Source: CAYJFK01 sp964369475
GTDB taxonomy: Bacteria > Bacillota > Clostridia > Oscillospirales > Feifaniaceae
DNA length: 64,000 nt
Direction of reading: 5' to 3'
Assembly (NCBI GenBank): GCA_964369475.1
Contig: CAYJFK010000002.1
Coordinates: 1 to 64,000 of the forward strand
The notes below the pieces were generated by a model. It was not told where the DNA came from, searched no databases, and worked only from the letters and a program-made list of their open reading frames with translations. The position numbers were made by a program, and so were the translations under genes. This document shows, piece after piece, positions 60,355 through 64,000 of this stretch (the first letter of the stretch is position 1; each line of letters begins with the position of its first letter).

Positions 60355-60399
60355 GAGAATAATGTTCGAGTACAAAGCAAACAAAAAGGGGGCGGAGGT

Positions 60400-61347
60400 A
60401 TGTATAAACTTGGGTTATGTCCAAACTGCAAGCGGCAACTTGAGATTTACGAAAAAGACAATACAGGTAGTTGCCATCACTGTGGGGCTGAGTTTGATTC
60501 GCCAACCGCTTTTGAGGATTACAAGAAGTATAGGGCGGAGATGAAGTATCAAGAACTTATTATGAACCACTGTATATACGAAGAACGTGGAAATATTCTA
60601 ACAAGAGAGGTAGCGCTTGATGACTACTCCGGCTATGACCACCTCGAAATCCCCGGATTCTTCTGGGAGATAGGGATAGGCGCTTTTCGTAATGATAACG
60701 GTCTTATATCTGTCAAGTTACCGTACAGTATAGACACGGTCGGGGAAGATGCATTTGAGAACTGCAAGATGCTTGAAAGCGTTGTAATAGAGGACCCTGA
60801 TGCAAAACTTTGCGAGGGGGCCTTTAGCGGTTGTTCTGCTCTTAAAAGCATCAACCTTCCGGAGAACATGACAAAGATAAGCCCGAACCTACTCTCGTAC
60901 TGTTATTCGATGGTCGAGATAAAAATCCCCGATACCGTAACAACTATTGGCAGCAGCGCTTTTAGCTGGTGCGGATCGCTTAGCAAAATAGAAATTCCGA
61001 GTTCCGTTACAAAAATCTGTGACTCCGCTTTTGAAGGCTGTGATGAACTGATCGAGATAGAAGTTCCCGAGGGAGTTACCGAGATAGAGTATCAAACATT
61101 TTCAGAGTGTTCATTACTAAAAAAGGTAACCTTGCCAAACACAATAAAAACAATAGACTTCTTTGCTTTTAAAGACTGTACCGCACTCGAGGAGATAACC
61201 CTACCGCAGAGCTTGACAGAACTCAACGTCGTTGCTTTTTCAGGTTGTACCGCACTTAAAAGGGTAATTGTAAAGAGCGATATCAAGGTAGATGCAAGCA
61301 TGTTTGAGGATAGTGTTGGGGTCGAGATAATTTATAAAAAAGGATAA
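60400..61347 (+). CDS. Zinc-ribbon plus BspA-type leucine-rich repeat protein
   Basis: 315 residues. An N-terminal zinc ribbon (CPNC at 7-10 and CHHC at 25-28) is followed by about eight LRR_5/BspA-type repeats, each reading roughly TxIgxxAFxxCxxLxxIxIP, from about residue 90 to 300. BspA repeats are usually surface-exposed, but no signal peptide or anchor is visible, so this copy is probably cytoplasmic and may bind protein. ATG with GGAGGT upstream. The next plus-strand gene has its own promoter. Confidence 0.85.
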   Translation: MYKLGLCPNCKRQLEIYEKDNTGSCHHCGAEFDSPTAFEDYKKYRAEMKYQELIMNHCIYEERGNILTREVALDDYSGYDHLEIPGFFWEIGIGAFRNDNGLISVKLPYSIDTVGEDAFENCKMLESVVIEDPDAKLCEGAFSGCSALKSINLPENMTKISPNLLSYCYSMVEIKIPDTVTTIGSSAFSWCGSLSKIEIPSSVTKICDSAFEGCDELIEIEVPEGVTEIEYQTFSECSLLKKVTLPNTIKTIDFFAFKDCTALEEITLPQSLTELNVVAFSGCTALKRVIVKSDIKVDASMFEDSVGVEIIYKKG

Positions 61348-61538
61348 GTTTTAGCAAAGCTTGCAATAATACTTTCTCCCCCACTTGTCTTTATTTAGTG
61401 TAAAATAGCGATACAACTTGTAAGCATACCTTATATTAAAACTATCCGATACTTAAAGTATGATCTGCCAGATTTTTTGGCTATACCATTTTGCCACACC
61501 TTGCTCGATTATATTTCTCTAAAGTTAGCCTTTTATTT

Positions 61539-61572
61539 TGACATTGAATGTCAGTCTTTTTTATGCTATAAT
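61539..61572 (+). promoter_or_regulatory. Promoter with overlapping 7-bp dyad operator
   Basis: TTGAAT (61544-61549), 17 nt, TATAAT (61567-61572). The -35 is covered by the perfect dyad TGACATT-G-AATGTCA (61539-61553), the form of a repressor site. The controlled gene encodes a winged-helix-like protein, so autoregulation is plausible. Confidence 0.6.
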
Positions 61573-61607
61573 AGTTTTGTTACTTTTAATCGCAAGGAGG
61601 ACACTTC

Positions 61608-61967
61608 ATGACAAAAGACCCATTGACCCACCCAATGAACGGTGCTGTTAAAGAGCCGTATCTTGCTATGATATATATGCTTTATATGCTTCGCTCCTTG
61701 GGAAGCGAGGCGACAAGGGAGGAGCTCGACTATGTAGTGGCGACGGTCGGCAGGCTTAATTATTTTATGGCTATGTCATACCTCGAAACGCTTGTCAATG
61801 CCGGCCACATTAAGGTGCGGCAGTTAAACGGCCAAGACAGCTATTATCTTGGAAGAACGGGCAGAGAGAGCTTGCTGGGACTTAGTGAAGATCTCTCCCC
61901 CACTATAAGGCGCACGATAGACGAAGCCGTTACCGAGTATTTTAAAGAAAAATATGGCAAGAAATAG
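61608..61967 (+). CDS. Small winged-helix-like protein
   Basis: 119 residues, all helical with a short wing. The pattern EATREELDYVVATVGRLNYFMAMSYLETLVNAGHIKV followed by SYYLGRTGRESL looks like a winged-helix DNA-binding domain of the DUF4364/PadR sort, with DxxT-type end helices. I do not recognise a named family. ATG with AAGGAGG upstream. A dyad over its own promoter suggests self-repression. Confidence 0.6.
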   Translation: MTKDPLTHPMNGAVKEPYLAMIYMLYMLRSLGSEATREELDYVVATVGRLNYFMAMSYLETLVNAGHIKVRQLNGQDSYYLGRTGRESLLGLSEDLSPTIRRTIDEAVTEYFKEKYGKK

Positions 61968-61988
61968 ATTTTATAATATGATTCTTAT

Positions 61989-62024
61989 ATCTCGATGCTT
62001 AAATTGCGTCGAGGTATTTTTTTG
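61989..62024 (+). terminator. Terminator of the winged-helix-like gene
   Basis: CTCGATGC, 7-nt loop, GCGTCGAG (one G-U), followed by TATTTTTTTG. Confidence 0.75.
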
Positions 62025-62218
62025 TTTATGCTATTATTCAATCTTAAAATGCATGTTAATACATATCAACTCACTGTGCATGATATTATAGTCAACTTTT
62101 TGCATAATCCCCATGAAAGATGTCAAAACAATTATTGTTCGTTTACTGTATGAAAAACTCAGAAATGATGTACAAATTTTAAACAAATGACCTATATTGT
62201 TAATAATTTTAATTTCGC

Positions 62219-62246
62219 TTGACTTGCACCACATTAGTGCTATAAT
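62219..62246 (+). promoter_or_regulatory. Promoter of the flavin reductase gene
   Basis: TTGACT (62219-62224), 16 nt, TATAAT (62241-62246). The leader to the ATG at 62357 is about 105 nt. Confidence 0.65.
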
Positions 62247-62268
62247 AAAACCAAGGAGATAAAAGTAG

Positions 62269-62301
62269 ATGCAACAAAAGGAGCGTCTCTTAACTCCTTG
62301 A
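62269..62301 (+). CDS. Possible 10-codon leader peptide
   Basis: AAGGAG then ATG, ten codons (MQQKERLLTP) and TGA, in the leader of the flavin reductase. The second AAGGAG inside the ORF can pair with CTCCTT at its end, so translation could alter leader folding. It is short and unproven. Confidence 0.3.
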   Translation: MQQKERLLTP

Positions 62302-62356
62302 ACATATAGTGCATTAAATTGCACATCATATTTTAAAAATGTATTGGGGGAATTTT

Positions 62357-64000
62357 ATGAAAAAAATGTTGTCGGTGCTGCTTGCAGTTATGATGCTATT
62401 TGTGTTAGCTGCTTGTAGCACCTCCACAGATGCACCAGAGGGTGGCGAGACTCCTCCGGTTGATAGCGGAGATACAAACGGCGGCGATGTTGCAGAAGCT
62501 GTAACGCTGTCGGGAACTTCCGCAGGATTTGGCGGAGAAATCTCCGTAGAGGTAATGATGGAAGGCGATACCATAACTTCTGTTACGGTTACAGGACATA
62601 CAGAGACAGAGGGCATTGGAACAGCCGCTATTGATAAACTACCCGGCGATATAGTAGCAAACAATTCTTTGGCGGTAGAGGCAGTAGCAGGTGCAACCGT
62701 TTCGAGTGATGCCATCATCGCAGCTACCGAAGTTGCGCTTGTCTCGGGCGGATTCGATCCTTCTAATTATATGACAGCCGTCTCCTCAGGTGTTAACGGG
62801 GAAAAGACAGACGAAGTAATCGAGGCCGATATAGTAATTGTAGGCGCAGGCGGAGCTGGTCTCACCGCCGCAATCGAAGCAACACAGGCAGGAAAATCAG
62901 TTGTTGTTTTGGAAAAAATGTCGTTTGCCGGCGGTAACTCCATTAAGGCAACAGGCGGCATGAACGCAGCGGAAACAAGCGTTCAAGCAGCAGAGGGAAT
63001 ACCCGACACGGTAGAAGTTTTTGTTCAAGATACACTTGACGGCGGTGGAAACATTGCAGATGTGGCACTTGTAACAAAAATGGCAGAAGAATCTGCAGCC
63101 GCTGTTGAGTGGCTCGGAGAAATCGGAGCACCTCTTGTACAGGTATCCTTCTCGGGTGGAGCAACATATTCTCGTATTCACCAACCAGAAGGCGGCGCAG
63201 CTGTTGGCGCATTTATAGTGGAGAAACTTGTAGACAAGGCAGAAGAGCTTGGCGTAGATGTAATGTATAACACAACCGTCACAGAAATTGTAATGACAGA
63301 TGGCGTAGCAACAGGCGTTATGGCAAATAGCAGCGATGCTAACTACACAGTTAACGCAGGTGCAGTCATTCTTGCAAGCGGCGGCTTTGGTGCTAACGAA
63401 GACATGTACGCAAGTTACAGACCTGACCTTGCAGGCTTTGTAACGACAAATCACTCGGGCGCAACGGGTGATGGCATAATGATGGCGGAAGCAGTTGGTG
63501 CCGCCCTTGTTGATGTAGAGTATATCCAAATCCATCCCACAGTACATCAGGAAACAAGCATGCTTATAACAGAAGGTGTACGTGGCGACGGTGCTATCTT
63601 AGTAAATCAAAGTGGTAAGAGATTTATAAATGAGCTCGAGACGAGAGACGTTGTATCGGCGGCCGAAATTGCTCAAGAGGGCGGATATGCATATGTTGTA
63701 TTCGACCAAAACCTAAGAGAGAATCTTGCGGCAACGGAAAAATATGTAACAAACGGCCTAACTGTACAGGCAGATACAATTGAAGAGCTCGGAACAGCAC
63801 TTGGCATAGACCCTGCTACTCTAAGCGAAACGCTTGGCACATGGAACGAGGCTGTTGCAAATCAAAACGACGCTGAGTTTGGCAGAACAACCGGTATGGA
63901 GCACGACCTATCTACTGCACCATATTATGCAATAAAACTATCCCCCGGTGTTCACCATACAATGGGCGGCGTTAAGATAAACACAGAGACAGAAGTTCTA
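62357..64000 (+). CDS. Lipoprotein FMN/FAD fumarate/urocanate-type reductase, cut by window end
   Basis: The frame is open from the ATG at 62357 (TGGGGGAA upstream) to the last base, 548 codons without a stop; the C-terminus lies outside the window. A lipoprotein signal with lipobox LAAC (Cys about residue 20) and an Asp/Glu/Gly-rich spacer precede an FMN_bind domain (about 45-130) with AGATVSSDAI, where T114 would carry ApbE-attached FMN. The FAD-binding reductase domain starts near residue 157 with ADIVIVGAGGAGLTAAIEA, followed by GGNSIKATGGMNA. Such secreted flavoproteins (UrdA, FrdA-like) accept electrons at the cell surface to reduce fumarate, urocanate or other unsaturated acids. The substrate cannot be told. 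Confidence 0.9.
   Translation, partial: MKKMLSVLLAVMMLFVLAACSTSTDAPEGGETPPVDSGDTNGGDVAEAVTLSGTSAGFGGEISVEVMMEGDTITSVTVTGHTETEGIGTAAIDKLPGDIVANNSLAVEAVAGATVSSDAIIAATEVALVSGGFDPSNYMTAVSSGVNGEKTDEVIEADIVIVGAGGAGLTAAIEATQAGKSVVVLEKMSFAGGNSIKATGGMNAAETSVQAAEGIPDTVEVFVQDTLDGGGNIADVALVTKMAEESAAAVEWLGEIGAPLVQVSFSGGATYSRIHQPEGGAAVGAFIVEKLVDKAEELGVDVMYNTTVTEIVMTDGVATGVMANSSDANYTVNAGAVILASGGFGANEDMYASYRPDLAGFVTTNHSGATGDGIMMAEAVGAALVDVEYIQIHPTVHQETSMLITEGVRGDGAILVNQSGKRFINELETRDVVSAAEIAQEGGYAYVVFDQNLRENLAATEKYVTNGLTVQADTIEELGTALGIDPATLSETLGTWNEAVANQNDAEFGRTTGMEHDLSTAPYYAIKLSPGVHHTMGGVKINTETEVL

Noticed and set aside
62897..63547. 216-codon minus-strand ORF
   Set aside because: It is antisense to the intact reductase frame and is Cys-rich, a common shadow-ORF signature.

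Overview
The window comes from a motile, spore-forming, low-to-moderate-GC anaerobic Firmicute, most likely class Clostridia. The grounds are sporulation genes (SpoIID, SpoIIQ, YunB, YtfJ/GerW), a DacF-type carboxypeptidase, a flagellin with a CsrA-type leader, an IspH-ribosomal protein S1 fusion typical of clostridia, acetate kinase, and a secreted flavin-dependent fumarate/urocanate-type reductase. Starts are ATG, GTG or TTG, usually after a strong Shine-Dalgarno (SD) sequence. No rRNA, tRNA, CRISPR array, transposase or prophage was seen. Where an upstream extension lacked an SD I trimmed the start to the codon with the best SD; CDS coordinates include the stop codon.

Region 1 (1-11.3 kb, minus strand): spoIID and spoIIQ, a DHFR-like reductase, then one tightly packed operon read right to left: ole RNA, oapA, dxs, tlyA, nadK, argR, recN, tyrS. 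The ~610-nt gene-free stretch at 10.30-10.91 kb has a perfect-spacing sigma-A promoter, dense hairpins, and lies directly upstream of an OapA-like membrane protein and dxs. That is the genomic setting of OLE (ornate large extremophilic) RNA. Region 2 (11.3-26.5 kb): cheA-cheW-cheR-cheB on the minus strand, and on the plus strand a FliK-like protein, an FlhB C-domain homologue, a zinc-site-less VanY-like protein, a long FtsA-like ATPase, a degenerate EAL-HDOD protein, flagellin, a PilZ protein and a FapA-type protein. This is a motility, cell-envelope and second-messenger block.

Region 3 (26.6-41.3 kb): three M20 peptidases/amidohydrolases, with the 3' end of pepV tandemly duplicated; a lipoprotein with terpene-cyclase-like repeats; a NYN/OST-HTH RNase-like protein; a hairpin array; divergent ackA and tmcAL; yunB; ispH-rpsA, cmk, a BaiN/YhiN flavoprotein and rluB. 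Region 4 (41.4-54.3 kb): dacF, ytfJ, a DUF2953 protein, scpB, scpA, a site-2 protease, a membrane protein, a J-domain protein, a DUF5685 protein, uvrA, an unusual higher-order repeat array, uvrB and radC.

Region 5 (54.3-64 kb): an RluA-type pseudouridine synthase, the potABCD polyamine transporter, two tandem small membrane-protein paralogues preceded by an unannotated 40-residue peptide gene with a perfect 21-bp palindromic operator-like site, an LRR protein, a small winged-helix-like protein, and the start of a lipoprotein flavin reductase that runs off the window.

The strongest points for follow-up are the OLE RNA operon, the peptide/membrane-protein locus at 59.3-60.2 kb, the hairpins that appear to occlude the ribosome-binding sites of yunB and dacF, the CsrA-type flagellin leader, the repeat arrays beside pepV and uvrA, and several proteins that have lost catalytic residues (VanY-like, EAL, CheB receiver). 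All calls are from reading the sequence; no database search was run.
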